A stretch of DNA of 25,376 bases, from positions 1 through 25,376 of the forward strand of contig DTVI01000162.1 of NCBI GenBank assembly GCA_012963655.1. Direction: 5' to 3'. This DNA is from Sulfurimonas sp. Lineage in GTDB: Bacteria > Campylobacterota > Campylobacteria > Campylobacterales > Sulfurimonadaceae. Under the pieces are notes generated by a model. That model had not been told where the DNA came from. It saw nothing but the letters and a program-made list of their open reading frames with translations, and ran no database searches. Made by a program: the position numbers and the translations under genes. Shown one piece after another: positions 1-7,825 of the stretch (position 1 is the first letter of the stretch; the number at the start of each line of letters is the position of its first letter).

Positions 1-290
1 AGTTTATGATGGTCAATTATTCCAACGATAGTAGCTTGTGCAATATCTTCAGGTGCTTGTGCCTTGTCTGAGAAGTCTAAAATATAGACTTCTTCACCTG
101 CGTAAGAAGTGCGAAGTTCAGGAAGTGTCCCATTAAACTTGTCTAAGATAAATTGTGTCTCAGGAGAAATCTTACCCTGACGAGTAGGGATAGTATCTTC
201 ACCTAGTTTGTTTTTTAAGTATGAAAGAGCAATCGCTCCAACGATAGAATCTGAATCTGGATTAGTGTGACCGAAAATGTATGTTGACAT
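1..290 (-). CDS. ppaC: Manganese-dependent inorganic pyrophosphatase, N-terminal part (cut by window edge)
   Basis: Reverse translation gives a protein starting MSTYIFGHTNPDSDSIVGAI and running off the window at base 1, so only about 96 N-terminal residues are visible. The GHxNPDxDS signature of the DHH superfamily lies at residues 7-14, and an IIDHH motif stands near the cut end. Together they are typical of the family II (Mn/Co) pyrophosphatase PpaC, a cytoplasmic enzyme that hydrolyses PPi to phosphate and drives biosynthesis forward. The start is supported by an AAAGG about 8 bases upstream. It lies 40 bases after the frame-shifted end of ffh, or 84 after the zero-frame stop, on the same strand, so the two are probably co-transcribed. 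The C-terminal DHHA2 domain is outside the window. Confidence 0.9.
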   Translation of the reverse strand, partial: MSTYIFGHTNPDSDSIVGAIALSYLKNKLGEDTIPTRQGKISPETQFILDKFNGTLPELRTSYAGEEVYILDFSDKAQAPEDIAQATIVGIIDHHK

Positions 291-374
291 TATTTAGAAC
301 CTTTAAATTTATATATTATTTTCTTGCGAATTAACGAGGTAGTCCACCCATTTTTCCGCCTTGCATTTGGCTCA

Positions 375-1667
375 TCATATTTTGCATATCCTGCATCCCT
401 TTTTTGCCATTTTTGAAGCATTTTTAAACTGCTTTAAAACGCGGTTTACATCCATCGCATCCATTCCACAACCTGTAGCAATACGCTTCTTACGAGAGTT
501 ATTTAAAAGGTCTGGATTTTCTCTTTCTTTCATTGTCATTGAAGACACCATTGCCTTAATACTTTTCAACTCACCTGAATTTTCAAGATCAAAGTTTTTA
601 AGTGCGTCACCCATAGCGCCCATACCTGGAATCATTCCAATAATAGATTTCATACTACCCATCTTCTTCATACTTTCCATTTGCTCTAAAAAGTCATTAA
701 AGTTAAACTGACCTTTTTTGATTTTACGGGTTAATTCTTTGGCTTTTTTCTCATCTATTATATTAGCTGTTTTTTCAGCTAAACCTTCAATATCTCCATA
801 ACCCATAAGTCTGTTAACAATACGGTCAGGAATGAAGACTTCAAGATCTGGCATTTTTTCACCATTACCGATAAAGCGAAGAGGAACTTGAACCTGAGAA
901 GCGATACCTAGAGCAACACCACCCTTAGAGTCTCCATCATACTTAGAAAGGATAACCCCATCTATTCCAATTTGTTCATTAAAGCTCGCAGCAGTTCTTA
1001 CAGAGTCTTGTCCTGTTAGTGAATCTGCTACATAAAAAACTTCATCAGGCTTAACCGCATCTTTTATAGCTTTCAACTCACCCATTAAGGTTTCATCAAT
1101 TGCTAAACGACCCGCAGTATCTATTAGAAGCACATCATAAAGACCAGCTTCTGCTTTTTTCTTTGCACCTAAGGCAATCTTTACAGGGTCTTTTTCATTT
1201 TCATCATGATATACATCAACTTCAACAGATGCACCCACTTGAATAAGTTGTTCAACCGCTGCCATTCTTTGTAAATCGGCTGCGGCGATTAGAACTTTTT
1301 TCTGCTTATTTTTTAAATAAAGTGCTAGCTTACCTGTAGTCGTAGTTTTACCTGAACCTTGAAGACCCATCATTAAGATAGTGGTTGGTGGCTTTGAAGC
1401 AAAAACAAAACCCTGATGTCCTGGAACTAATAAAAGCTCATGTAAACGCTTTTGTAAGGAGTTTAATAACTGATCTTTACCAATGCCATCTGCTTTAACA
1501 TCTGTTTCAACATCTGCTAAAAGTTGTTTAACAACCTTATGATTTACATCGGCTTTTAAAAGGTTTTTCTTAAGTTCTGTAAGTGCTTTTTTAAGGGCCT
1601 TTTCATCATCATGAAAACGGATCTTTTTAATAGCGGAGGTAAACGAAGAGGTAAGCGTATCAAACAT
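375..1667 (-). CDS. ffh: Signal recognition particle protein Ffh (SRP54), 3' end out of frame
   Basis: SRP GTPase that binds signal sequences and 4.5S RNA and delivers ribosomes to FtsY. The N domain is followed by a P-loop GLQGSGKTTTTGKLA (about residues 100-114), DTAGR, and SKYDGD in place of TKxD. The M domain carries the RNA-binding stretch RKKRIATGCGMDAMDVNR near residue 400, with Cys where most homologues have Ser in GSG. The zero frame stops at 375 after the odd tail GCRICKI (430 residues). The expected tail (GMQDMQNMMSQMQGGKMGG...) lies in the -1 frame and ends at a TAA at 331-333, giving 445 residues. The switch falls on A-AAA-AAG at 405-399. It may be an assembly indel, a real mutation or programmed frameshifting. 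An AGGA lies 7 bases before the ATG. Confidence 0.92.
   Translation of the reverse strand: MFDTLTSSFTSAIKKIRFHDDEKALKKALTELKKNLLKADVNHKVVKQLLADVETDVKADGIGKDQLLNSLQKRLHELLLVPGHQGFVFASKPPTTILMMGLQGSGKTTTTGKLALYLKNKQKKVLIAAADLQRMAAVEQLIQVGASVEVDVYHDENEKDPVKIALGAKKKAEAGLYDVLLIDTAGRLAIDETLMGELKAIKDAVKPDEVFYVADSLTGQDSVRTAASFNEQIGIDGVILSKYDGDSKGGVALGIASQVQVPLRFIGNGEKMPDLEVFIPDRIVNRLMGYGDIEGLAEKTANIIDEKKAKELTRKIKKGQFNFNDFLEQMESMKKMGSMKSIIGMIPGMGAMGDALKNFDLENSGELKSIKAMVSSMTMKERENPDLLNNSRKKRIATGCGMDAMDVNRVLKQFKNASKMAKKGCRICKI
397..405 (-). other. A-AAA-AAG slippery heptamer plus GG at the ffh frame switch
   Basis: On the minus strand the zero-frame codons here are gcA AAA AAG gga. This is the heptamer used for -1 frameshifting in Escherichia coli dnaX. 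A -1 slip makes the next codons GGG ATG CAG GAT ATG, which continue the Met/Gln-rich SRP54 tail to a stop at 331. I see neither a strong upstream Shine-Dalgarno stimulator nor a GC-rich downstream hairpin, so programmed slippage is possible but not demonstrated. Confidence 0.45.
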
Positions 1668-1697
1668 GCATGCATCCTAGCAAAAAATTATTGCGTG

Positions 1698-1703
1698 ATT
1701 GTA
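1698..1703 (-). promoter_or_regulatory. Candidate -10 element for ffh
   Basis: TACAAT on the minus strand directly after a T-rich tract, 30 bases upstream of the ffh ATG. No convincing -35 is seen, as is usual for sigma70 promoters in Campylobacterota. Assigned from position and sequence only. Confidence 0.35.
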
Positions 1704-1807
1704 CAAAAATCTTACTTTAGAGGCTCTTATACCAGGACACATACCTTTTATTACTTACTACTGAGATCACTTTTAAGAAGGCTTTGTGCATATTTTTAGA
1801 TAGTAGC

Positions 1808-1975
1808 TCATATAACAGCTATAAGAGAGATACTGTCAGCACTATTATCAAGGGCAACAAATTTAAATTTCACCGCAGTTACTTCTCTTTTTGTACAGAT
1901 AATGGTATCAATAACACTCATATTAACATTTAAAATAATAGAGCTTCTACCTAAAGGAATAATCTTTGTGTACAT
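1808..1975 (-). CDS. Small orphan ORF, weakly PilZ-like (possible remnant)
   Basis: A 55-codon ORF starting MYTKIIPLGRSSIILNVNMS lies in the 397-base gap between rluA and ffh. The alternation of short beta-like strands and the phrase VTAVKFKFVALDN resemble the second half of a PilZ c-di-GMP-binding domain, but the N-terminal RxxxR and D/NxSxxG motifs are missing. I see no ribosome binding site. A run of seven T just upstream separates it from another ATG (at 1992) in a different frame, so it may be the tail of a decayed gene. The rest of the gap holds only the candidate ffh promoter. Coding status is uncertain. Confidence 0.25.
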   Translation of the reverse strand: MYTKIIPLGRSSIILNVNMSVIDTIICTKREVTAVKFKFVALDNSADSISLIAVI

Positions 1976-2064
1976 ACTAAAAAAATATCCATTATATACG
2001 GGGTTTTAAAAGTTTATTTGTGAAACGTGAACACTTAGCTAGATACTAAAAGTACCACAAAGGT

Positions 2065-2823
2065 TTATTTATCACCACCACCAATGTGTTTATATTCTTT
2101 AGGTTCAGGTGAGGTAAATTCTCGTCCTAAAAGTTTCATCTTATGTGCATGTAACATCATGCGTCTTGCATTACGCCCACCATAAAGTTCATCTCCCATT
2201 ATAGGAAGGTTTTCACTTCTAAGGTGGACTCTAATCTGATGTGTACGTCCTTGATGAATGACAAGACGTACCTTAGACTTATGATTTACGACCATTAAGG
2301 GGAAAACCTCAGTTCGCGCAGGCTTTCCCTTAGAAGCAGATATCTTTGACTTAGCCTTATTATTCATCTTTTCCGTTAAGATTGGCTTATTAATTTCAAA
2401 GGGCTCTATCACATCTCCATCTACCCAAGCAATATACTCTTTATATACTCTATCATGTTTAAATTCTTCAATGGCTTTTAAACGAAAATCTTCATCCTTA
2501 CATAAAACAAGTACCCCTGAAGTTTCTCTATCAAGTCTATGAAGAAGTCTAGCATCAGGATATTTCTTTTCAATCTCTTCAGAATTAATAAATGCAGGTT
2601 TATCTACTACTATCATCTCTTTATTTTCATAAATCACCTTAACCTTATCAATGGTTTCAAGGCGAAATTTTGTTTTAACCGAAAGCATACCTCTAGCTAT
2701 CATGACCTTTCTATTACTTACATAAACAATACCCTTGTCTATCATGTCCTTCGCCTTGGAATTAGAAATATCTTCTTGTATTGCTAATAACTTATATGCT
2801 TTTTCTTCTTCAAATTTACTCAT
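2065..2823 (-). CDS. RluA-family RNA pseudouridine synthase
   Basis: Isomerises specific uridines to pseudouridine in rRNA or tRNA; the target cannot be told from sequence. The signature HRLDRETSG is at residues 95-103, with catalytic Asp98. The downstream GRTHQIRVH motif (about residues 192-200) completes the RluA/RluD fold. Residues 8-55 look like an S4-type RNA-binding domain (SNSKAKDMIDKGIVYV). At 252 residues it is short but complete for Campylobacterota members. Its ATG overlaps the stop of the preceding GGDEF gene by one base (TAATG), so translation is probably coupled, and it is the last gene of the five-gene run that begins at 6796. Confidence 0.9.
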   Translation of the reverse strand: MSKFEEEKAYKLLAIQEDISNSKAKDMIDKGIVYVSNRKVMIARGMLSVKTKFRLETIDKVKVIYENKEMIVVDKPAFINSEEIEKKYPDARLLHRLDRETSGVLVLCKDEDFRLKAIEEFKHDRVYKEYIAWVDGDVIEPFEINKPILTEKMNNKAKSKISASKGKPARTEVFPLMVVNHKSKVRLVIHQGRTHQIRVHLRSENLPIMGDELYGGRNARRMMLHAHKMKLLGREFTSPEPKEYKHIGGGDK

Positions 2824-4067
2824 TATGTTACACTTCCTTTAAATTCAATCCTATTTCTTCCATTTTCTTTTGCTATATAAAGAAACTCATCTGCTCTTTT
2901 GATAGCCTCATCACATTTACCCGCTTCAGTGGCAGCAACTCCTGCTGAAACCGTAAACTTCACAATACTTCCATTGTCATCAGTAAATTGGGATTCTTCA
3001 ATCTCTTTTCGTAAGTTATTAAGGAGCAAGACTGCCTTATTAATACTTATACCTGGAAGAATAATTAAAAATTCTTCGCCGCCCATCCGAACGATATTTT
3101 CCATATCAAAATGATCCAGTAAATGCGTAGCAAAAAACTTCAAGGCTAAATCACCTGTATGATGTCCAAAAGTGTCATTTGTCTTTTTAAAATGATCAAT
3201 ATCAAGAATAGCTAAAGAGTTAAGAGACTTCTTGTCTTTTGATAATACTTCTAAACGAGAATGCATATAATAACGATTATGCAGCCCTGTTAAATGATCT
3301 GTAGAGGCGGCATGTTTCGCACCTTTTAACATTTCTAAGTTATTAAGACTCAAGTTTATACGACAGAAAAACTCTTCCTTAGAAAAAGGTTTAAGTAGAT
3401 AATCATTCGAACCTGCTTTTAAAAACCTTGCTATAATTGACTCTGTACCTAAAGCAGAAAGAGTAATCACAGGGAGTTGGTCAATACTGTGTTTTTTTCT
3501 AATTGTTTTTAAAAGCGCTAATCCATCCATATTGGGCATATTATAATCTGTAATTATCAAATCAATTTCATCAGGATGTTCTTTCATTACCAATAGGGCT
3601 TCTAGTCCATCAGTAGCTGTGATAACATTTAAACGTTGAACCTTCAGAAGTTGAACAATATGATTACGTACAGTAAGAGAATCTTCTACTACTAAAACCG
3701 TAATACTTTCATTCGTATTGATACGATGAATCACATTAAGTAAATATGAAAAATCAGCACTATCACTCTTAATAATATAATCAATAATTTCTAAAGAGGT
3801 GATTTTTTTTCGCGTAAGTGTATCTTCAAAATCAGTAGTAACGATAATATTATTATGCTTGATTGAAAGTTCTTCTATCAACTCGCCCTCAGAATCAGGC
3901 AAAATAAGATCAATAATTAAAAACTCATACTTATTATCTTCCATCAGTGCTCTTGCTTCAGCAGCAGTTGTAGCAATATCTACCGTATAAGAAAACCTCT
4001 CAACTATAGAGTTGGTCATCACCTCTGCAAAAAAATCATTATCTTCTACAATCAATATCTTAGACAT
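2823..4067 (-). CDS. REC-REC-GGDEF response regulator (PleD/CbrR-type diguanylate cyclase)
   Basis: Cytoplasmic response regulator of 414 residues. Receiver 1 occupies about residues 1-118 (phosphoacceptor Asp53 in IIDLILPD). Receiver 2 occupies about 122-240 (Asp174 in IITDYNMPNMDG, Lys226 in LKPF). A GGDEF domain covers about 253-410, with an intact GGEEF at 329-333, so it should make c-di-GMP from two GTP. The RxxD inhibitory site expected around residues 320-323 is absent (FDME), which suggests no product inhibition through the usual I-site. The layout matches Caulobacter PleD and Campylobacter CbrR. No partner kinase is nearby. It overlaps waaA by 8 bases upstream and rluA by 1 base downstream. 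The link to a flagellar gene two genes upstream hints at motility or surface control, which is inference. Confidence 0.9.
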   Translation of the reverse strand: MSKILIVEDNDFFAEVMTNSIVERFSYTVDIATTAAEARALMEDNKYEFLIIDLILPDSEGELIEELSIKHNNIIVTTDFEDTLTRKKITSLEIIDYIIKSDSADFSYLLNVIHRINTNESITVLVVEDSLTVRNHIVQLLKVQRLNVITATDGLEALLVMKEHPDEIDLIITDYNMPNMDGLALLKTIRKKHSIDQLPVITLSALGTESIIARFLKAGSNDYLLKPFSKEEFFCRINLSLNNLEMLKGAKHAASTDHLTGLHNRYYMHSRLEVLSKDKKSLNSLAILDIDHFKKTNDTFGHHTGDLALKFFATHLLDHFDMENIVRMGGEEFLIILPGISINKAVLLLNNLRKEIEESQFTDDNGSIVKFTVSAGVAATEAGKCDEAIKRADEFLYIAKENGRNRIEFKGSVT

Positions 4068-5244
4068 TAGTACAATCCTTAATCAATTTCTTAATCTCAT
4101 GTAAGTCAACCTTTTCATCTATACTCGAAGCAGGTAAGGACAATGCCTTGCTAAAGGCTGAGACTAAGTCCTTATCCTCAATTAATTGAGCATTTTTAAT
4201 ATACTTGAAAAGTTCAGTTTGATTAAATATCTTTTTTCCTGAAATTATCTTACATCCAAAGGCAATAGGCTCAAGAGGATTATGCCCACCAATAGGGGCA
4301 AAGGCCCCACCTAAAACAGCTATATCAGAAATAGCATACATATTATTAAGTTCACCCATCTTATCTATTAAAACCATGTCATAATCTAAATTCTTATCCT
4401 CACTAAAGCAAGAAAAATTCAGAGAAAATTCATCTGCATACTTTTTCATTAAATTTTTCACTTCTTTAAATCGTTCAGGATGTCTTGGAACAACAATAAG
4501 ATGAAGTCTTTCATTATGAAGCTTTTTAAAGTCTAAAAATGCCTCAATAATAAGCTTTTCTTCGCCCTCATGTGTACTTCCTGCAATGATACTCAGCCCA
4601 TTAGGTTTAGTATACTCTTGATTTACTTCAATCTTCTGTGCTAACTTTATATTACCCATAACTTTTAAATTTGTAGCGCCTAAACTTTTAAAGCGTTCTA
4701 AGTCTATCTTACTTTGTACATATATTACATCTATATATTTAAACAGTCTTGAATAAAACCATTTCATCTTTAAATACTTTGTATAAGACCTATCTGAGAT
4801 ACGTCCGTTTAGTAATACAGTTTTACTTCCTCTTGCCTTAGCTACAAGAAAAAGCATGAACCAAAGTTCAGCTTCTAAAACAATGAGTAACTTCTGTTTA
4901 TTCTGCCAGAAAGGCATAAAAAGTTCATATGGAAGGTATCTTACCTGGGCTTGTTTATAAGCTGAGGCTGCTTCAAATCCTGTATGTGTAATAACAGAAA
5001 TATTGACTGGTGTCGTCTTAGCAATATCTTCTATAAGAGGAGACAGGGCTCTAGCCTCACCTAAAGAGCATGCATGGAACCAAATACCCTCTCTTGAAAA
5101 GGGAGGCGTTTTATTTAAAAAGAAACGTGCCGGGATAGATTCTTTATATTTTGGTTTAAAGGCATATAGTAAAATAACAGGTAATGAAATAATATAGATA
5201 CATAAGCTTAAAAAGTAATAAAGTAAAGAGAAAGGAGTTCTCAA
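4060..5244 (-). CDS. waaA: 3-deoxy-D-manno-octulosonic acid (Kdo) transferase
   Basis: Inner-membrane GT30 glycosyltransferase that adds Kdo from CMP-Kdo to lipid A precursor in LPS synthesis. The 394-residue length is normal for Campylobacterota. Residues 5-28 form an N-terminal membrane anchor. HACSLGE at 57-63 carries the family catalytic Glu (Glu63). The C-terminal half has the nucleotide-binding GT-B part, including IAGSTHEGEE and GGAFAPIGGHNPLEP. It follows the HP0958-like gene by 65 bases, as in Helicobacter and Campylobacter, and overlaps the next gene by 8 bases. Confidence 0.94.
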   Translation of the reverse strand: MRTPFSLLYYFLSLCIYIISLPVILLYAFKPKYKESIPARFFLNKTPPFSREGIWFHACSLGEARALSPLIEDIAKTTPVNISVITHTGFEAASAYKQAQVRYLPYELFMPFWQNKQKLLIVLEAELWFMLFLVAKARGSKTVLLNGRISDRSYTKYLKMKWFYSRLFKYIDVIYVQSKIDLERFKSLGATNLKVMGNIKLAQKIEVNQEYTKPNGLSIIAGSTHEGEEKLIIEAFLDFKKLHNERLHLIVVPRHPERFKEVKNLMKKYADEFSLNFSCFSEDKNLDYDMVLIDKMGELNNMYAISDIAVLGGAFAPIGGHNPLEPIAFGCKIISGKKIFNQTELFKYIKNAQLIEDKDLVSAFSKALSLPASSIDEKVDLHEIKKLIKDCTNV

Positions 5245-5309
5245 GGTATTGACCTCGCTAATTCAGTGCATTACCCTAAGGTAATGAAGGTTGGAGAGTT
5301 GCTAAGCGC

Positions 5310-6029
5310 TTAAGCGCTTGCTTCTTCAGTCTCAATATATAAGATACGTCCACAATGAGGACAAGTTGTAATTTCTTCGCCCTTAATAACATCTGCATAA
5401 GTTTTGTCATTAATTGTTAAAAAACAACCATAACATGCTTGGTCTTGAACCTTAACCGCTGTAGTGTTTTTAGCCCAACGACGAATTTTTTGGTAAAAAG
5501 AAAGACCTTTTTGGTTCATAGCAGAAATCAGCTTGTCTTTTTTAACAAAAACTTTTTGACGTTCACTATTGATTTTAGTTAAAACTTTGTCAACCTCAGC
5601 CTTAATTTCTTCAGTATTTGCTTCTGCTTCAGTAATCGTAGATCTTTGAGCTTCAATAAGTTCTTGCTTAGTTTCAATCACTTTTTCTAAACGAGCAATT
5701 TCTTCATTTGCAAAGTTAACTTGTTCTTTAGCAATTTCTTCTTCTAATTGAAGTGATTTCATTTCACGTTCAGTCTTAATTTCTGAACTCTTTTTTGCAT
5801 TTTCACTTAACTTATCTGTAAGTTCTGTAAGATGAAGCTCATTTTTTTGTTTTTTTACAGATTCATTAGAAATTTCTTCTTCTAATGCTGAAATTAATGC
5901 TGAAATACTTTCTTTTGTTGCAAGTACAGTCTCGTATTTGTGATTTGCCTCTTCAATACGTGGTTCAAACGCATCAATCTCTTTGTCGATTTTTGACAAG
6001 TCTACTAGCTGTTGTAGGTGCTTATTCAT
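5310..6029 (-). CDS. flgZ: Coiled-coil zinc-ribbon protein, HP0958/FlgZ-like
   Basis: Protein of 239 residues: a long charged coiled coil (about 15-170) followed by a C4 zinc ribbon with Cys199, Cys202, Cys223 and Cys226 (CYGC...CPHC). This is the architecture of Helicobacter pylori HP0958, which stabilises RpoN and binds flagellin mRNA. The same neighbours (Nif3-like and waaA) flank it in Helicobacter and Campylobacter, supporting orthology. It is therefore probably a flagellar regulation chaperone, although the same domain also occurs in generic zinc-ribbon proteins. The ATG lies 23 bases after the nif3-like stop, with AAGGAA upstream. The symbol follows HP0958 usage and the functional transfer is inference. 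Confidence 0.8.
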   Translation of the reverse strand: MNKHLQQLVDLSKIDKEIDAFEPRIEEANHKYETVLATKESISALISALEEEISNESVKKQKNELHLTELTDKLSENAKKSSEIKTEREMKSLQLEEEIAKEQVNFANEEIARLEKVIETKQELIEAQRSTITEAEANTEEIKAEVDKVLTKINSERQKVFVKKDKLISAMNQKGLSFYQKIRRWAKNTTAVKVQDQACYGCFLTINDKTYADVIKGEEITTCPHCGRILYIETEEASA

Positions 6030-6052
6030 TATATTCCTTAGGTGGGTAAACC

Positions 6053-6796
6053 CTATATATAAGTAAATGGGTTTTTTGATGATGAAATTATAACGCTTAT
6101 TCCTAAATTAATCAAATCTTTTGCTAAAACTTCACCAAAATACTTCTCACTTTCAAAATGTCTGATGTCAATCATAGACAATCCCATCGTTTTTGCCTCC
6201 ATGGCCTCGTGATATTTAATATCTCCTGTTAAGAAACAATCAGCCTTCACTTCTTTCATTAAAGATGCTCCAGCTCCCGTTGTTAAGGCCACAGTTTTTA
6301 TAGTTTTATGACTTTTAACACATTTTATATGTTCAATGCCAAGTTTAGATGAAATATTTTTTGCAAAATTATCAAAACATATGCCTTCTTTAGTAGAATT
6401 ATCAGTCACATTAATATAGGCAATAAAGCCTTCTTTTTTAATAATTTCGTAGCCTAAAATTTCACTCGCAACATAAGCATTAAGATGAGTTTTGTCAAAA
6501 TTGGTATGCATAGCAATATTTGATATATTTTTTTGAAGCATAATTTGTAAAAGTTTGGCAGGGTATTGATTAAACTGGAGCTGTTTTAATCCCCCAAAAA
6601 TAATGGGGTGATGTGTGATAATTAAGCTATCTTCTTCAATGGACTCTAAAAGTTCTTCATCTATATCTATACTTAATACCACTTTTTTAATCTCTTGCGT
6701 CCAATCACCCACTAGAAGACCGGAGTTATCCCAGGATTCTTGAAGATCAAAGGGTGAAATTTCATTTAATATTTTATATATTTTTTCAATTGTCAT
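6053..6796 (-). CDS. Nif3-like dinuclear metal centre protein (YbgI family)
   Basis: A 247-residue member of the Nif3/YbgI (DUF34) family, which binds two metal ions and is sometimes annotated as GTP cyclohydrolase 1 type 2; its true substrate is unsettled. Metal-ligand signatures are THHPIIF (His62-His63), MHTNFD near residue 97, and a late HFESE near residue 213. The start ESWDNSGLLVGD region is typical. It is the first gene of the minus-strand operon and is read from a good -10 at 6867-6872. It is the HP0959/Cj0705 equivalent by context. Confidence 0.88.
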   Translation of the reverse strand: MTIEKIYKILNEISPFDLQESWDNSGLLVGDWTQEIKKVVLSIDIDEELLESIEEDSLIITHHPIIFGGLKQLQFNQYPAKLLQIMLQKNISNIAMHTNFDKTHLNAYVASEILGYEIIKKEGFIAYINVTDNSTKEGICFDNFAKNISSKLGIEHIKCVKSHKTIKTVALTTGAGASLMKEVKADCFLTGDIKYHEAMEAKTMGLSMIDIRHFESEKYFGEVLAKDLINLGISVIISSSKNPFTYI

Positions 6797-6866
6797 AATA
6801 TTACCTTAGTGATTAATGTCTTGAACTTTAGTTTATACTAGTTCTAATTAAGAATAGCTCTAAAAT

Positions 6867-6872
6867 ATTATA
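6867..6872 (-). promoter_or_regulatory. -10 element for the nif3-flgZ-waaA-GGDEF-rluA operon
   Basis: Perfect TATAAT on the minus strand, 71 bases upstream of the nif3-like ATG, with a poor TTATAA 17 bases further upstream. The next strong -10 on this strand lies far away, so this is the likely operon promoter. Confidence 0.5.
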
Positions 6873-7084
6873 CTTTAGGTTTTTAGAATTTATAAAAAAT
6901 TAGTAGGGGAGCTTATTTACAGCAGTTTAAACCACTATCAAACTTTCTTTTCTTACTTACAAAAGGAGACTTAGATCTTTTTATAGGGGTATAGCCAAAG
7001 GATGAAAAAGTTTAGGGGAAGTCAAGATATTATGAAGAAGTATGGTCTTGCCAAGGCCTATAGCAGACCTCTTACAAAGATCAA

Positions 7085-7825
7085 TTAATAACTTCGCTTC
7101 TGACGTTTACAACGAATAAATACAGCCTTATCATGTGAAAAAGGATCATCTTTTTTTACTTCAAAAGTATCAACGGCAGAGATCAGTGCCCTTAGATTGT
7201 TATATCCATAATTTCTTGGATCAAAATCCGCTTTTCTATTCACTAGCGTTTGAGAAATATGGGTAAGGTATGACCAACCAGAATGGTCCGCCGTATCTTC
7301 TACCACATTTTTTAAAAGTTGGATCAAGGCTTCATCCTTGCTAATATCTGTTTTAACATAGCGCTTTAAAGGGGTTGTTTTTTTAACCTTTCTAAGGTTT
7401 TCTGTATAAATAAACTTATCACAAGCTGCTAAAAAAGCCTTAGGTGTTTTCTTTTCACCAAATCCATAAACTGACAAACCTGATTCACGAATACGTTGAG
7501 CTAAACGGGTAAAGTCACTGTCTGAAGAAACAATGCAAAATCCATCAAGCTTTTCCGTATATAAAAGGTCCATTGCATCAATAATCATGGCGGAATCAGT
7601 CGCATTTTTACCTACCGTATAACCAAACTGTTGCATAGGCTGTATAGCATGAGATAAAAGATGTGACTTCCATCCCTTTAAGCGGGTATCCGTCCAATCT
7701 CCATATATACGTTTTACTGAAGCAACTCCATACTTAGCAATCTCTTCCATAAGCCCTTCAATGATAGAGGGTTGAGAATTGTCGGCGTCAATAATAACTG
7801 CTAAACTATTTTGTTCTTTAATCAT
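7085..7825 (-). CDS. NYN-domain putative RNase with C-terminal OST-HTH/LOTUS domain
   Basis: Residues 8-140 form a NYN (PIN-like, LabA/DUF88) nuclease domain with the expected acidic cluster: Asp13 and Asp15 in IIDADN, Asp77 in NATDSAM, and Asp102/Asp104 in SSDSDF. Residues about 160-235 (SGWSYLTHISQTLVNRK...DPRNYGYNNLRALI) match an OST-HTH/LOTUS RNA-binding domain. All catalytic acids are kept, so metal-dependent RNA cleavage is plausible, but substrates of bacterial members are unknown. Its ATG overlaps the stop of the upstream TPR gene (ATGA), so the two proteins are probably made together. Confidence 0.87.
   Translation of the reverse strand: MIKEQNSLAVIIDADNSQPSIIEGLMEEIAKYGVASVKRIYGDWTDTRLKGWKSHLLSHAIQPMQQFGYTVGKNATDSAMIIDAMDLLYTEKLDGFCIVSSDSDFTRLAQRIRESGLSVYGFGEKKTPKAFLAACDKFIYTENLRKVKKTTPLKRYVKTDISKDEALIQLLKNVVEDTADHSGWSYLTHISQTLVNRKADFDPRNYGYNNLRALISAVDTFEVKKDDPFSHDKAVFIRCKRQKRSY

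Noticed and set aside
361..711. 116-codon plus-strand ORF opposite the 3' part of ffh
   Set aside because: Shadow of the conserved ffh M-domain region on the other strand, with no protein family features of its own.
7002..7088. 28-codon plus-strand ORF (MKKFRGSQDIMKKYGLAKAY...) at the end of the 288-base gap before the NYN gene
   Set aside because: No spaced ribosome binding site, no recognised family, and it overlaps the convergent NYN stop. The bases just before it (GGGGTATAGCC) recall a tRNA-Gln start, but no cloverleaf or anticodon arm can be drawn. Neither call is supported.
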